From assembly GCF_008993995.1 (NCBI RefSeq), contig NZ_BKNN01000005.1:1-64000 (forward strand): a DNA stretch of 64,000 bases. The letters are read 5' to 3'. Position 1 is the stretch's first letter. The number at the start of each line of letters is the position of its first letter. The notes beneath the pieces are model-generated. The model was not told the origin of the DNA. It searched no databases and was given only the letters and a program-made list of their open reading frames with translations. This DNA comes from Acinetobacter brisouii (GTDB taxonomy: Bacteria; Pseudomonadota; Gammaproteobacteria; Pseudomonadales; Moraxellaceae). This document shows positions 63,632-64,000 of this stretch, piece by piece. The translations under genes and the position numbers were made by a program.

Positions 63632-64000
63632 CTAAAAATTCTTGGCAAACATTCGACATTCTGCAATCAATGCTAACAGATTTGGATCGCGCTCTTTACT
63701 TTTTAAAAACACCAACCCAATGTGCTGCTGAATATGAAAATCGGCACGTAACGGAATTAATTTGACCGAACTTTCATACACTGCCGAAATTCGACCAGGC
63801 AATAATGCAAAGCCCACGCCAGAACTCACCATACTAATCAACGTGAAAATGTCACTGACTTGCAGGGCAACTTTCGGTTCAAAACCTGCTTTTTGAAAGA
63901 CCACTTCACTATCGCTGTGGGTTGCAAAGCCCTTATTTAAAGTAATGAACGTTTCTTCTTTAAGTAAGCTCAAATCAATTTCAGCAAGCGCTGCGTATTT
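63632..64000 (-). CDS. mdcR: LysR-family regulator, C-terminal part (probably MdcR)
   Basis: Only the last 123 codons are present; the frame runs through the right edge. The residues belong to the LysR effector-binding domain: LQVSDIFTLISMVSSGVGFA followed by LLPGRIS, and HIGLVFLKSKERDPNLLALI. The DNA-binding domain is outside the window. Its convergent position after mdcLM and the LysR-like palindrome before mdcA suggest control of the malonate operon. Some Acinetobacter use a GntR-type MdcY instead; none is seen here. Confidence 0.75.
   Translation of the reverse strand, partial: KYAALAEIDLSLLKEETFITLNKGFATHSDSEVVFQKAGFEPKVALQVSDIFTLISMVSSGVGFALLPGRISAVYESSVKLIPLRADFHIQQHIGLVFLKSKERDPNLLALIAECRMFAKNF

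Overview
The window looks like an Acinetobacter chromosome, probably an environmental or commensal species. The basis is gene order and family resemblance: an EptA-PmrAB lipid A module, the pqqABCDE set, an acetoin/2,3-butanediol cluster, kdsD-kdsC-lptCAB next to cysS, and a malonate decarboxylase operon, all in moderately AT-rich DNA with Acinetobacter-like proteins. No database search was possible, so species is not assigned.

Layout. 1-464: 3' end of an IS5-family insertion sequence abutting the upstream region of eptA. 478-5057: eptA-pmrA-pmrB, a convergent PAP2 phosphatase, and a phased CTTAAG/CTGAG repeat array in front of the phosphatase. 5229-6401: glycerate kinase. 6660-13018: export operon (HlyD adaptor, RbbA-like double-ATPase/permease, YhhJ-like permease, NodT-type outer-membrane lipoprotein). 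13232-15087: EstA-type autotransporter esterase broken by a one-base frameshift. 15134-17900: Lrp/AsnC regulator, ribokinase, voltage-gated-type K+ channel. 18008-22410: pqqABCDE plus a translationally coupled M19 dipeptidase. 22463-26511: TonB-dependent receptor, Met/His-rich DUF2946-like protein and PepSY protein with a Met/His insert, possibly a copper locus. 26570-35312: GAF regulator, lipoyl synthase, acoABC, dihydrolipoamide dehydrogenase and butanediol dehydrogenase. 35729-39221: iron-type alcohol dehydrogenase, MmsA-like dehydrogenase and IclR regulator. 39307-42735: LPS transport and KDO genes. 42939-44540: cysS and tRNA-Gly(GCC). 44571-48415: glutaryl-CoA dehydrogenase, CoA-transferase and divergent LysR regulator. 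48591-53945: XRE-cupin regulator facing a glnT-glxBCD operon, with paired operator-like repeats between them. 54049-56108: small ParB-like protein and SulP transporter. 56116-64000: malonate operon mdcABCDEGHLM, then the C-terminal part of a LysR regulator running off the window.

Most of the window is catabolic cassettes, each with its own local regulator: acetoin/butanediol to acetyl-CoA, glutarate to crotonyl-CoA, malonate to acetyl-CoA, and amine/glutamate nitrogen transfer. These sit among core envelope and translation genes. The least explained elements are the Met/His-rich receptor locus, the operator arrays, the E2 with two subunit-binding domains, and the GAF regulator that lacks an AAA+ domain.
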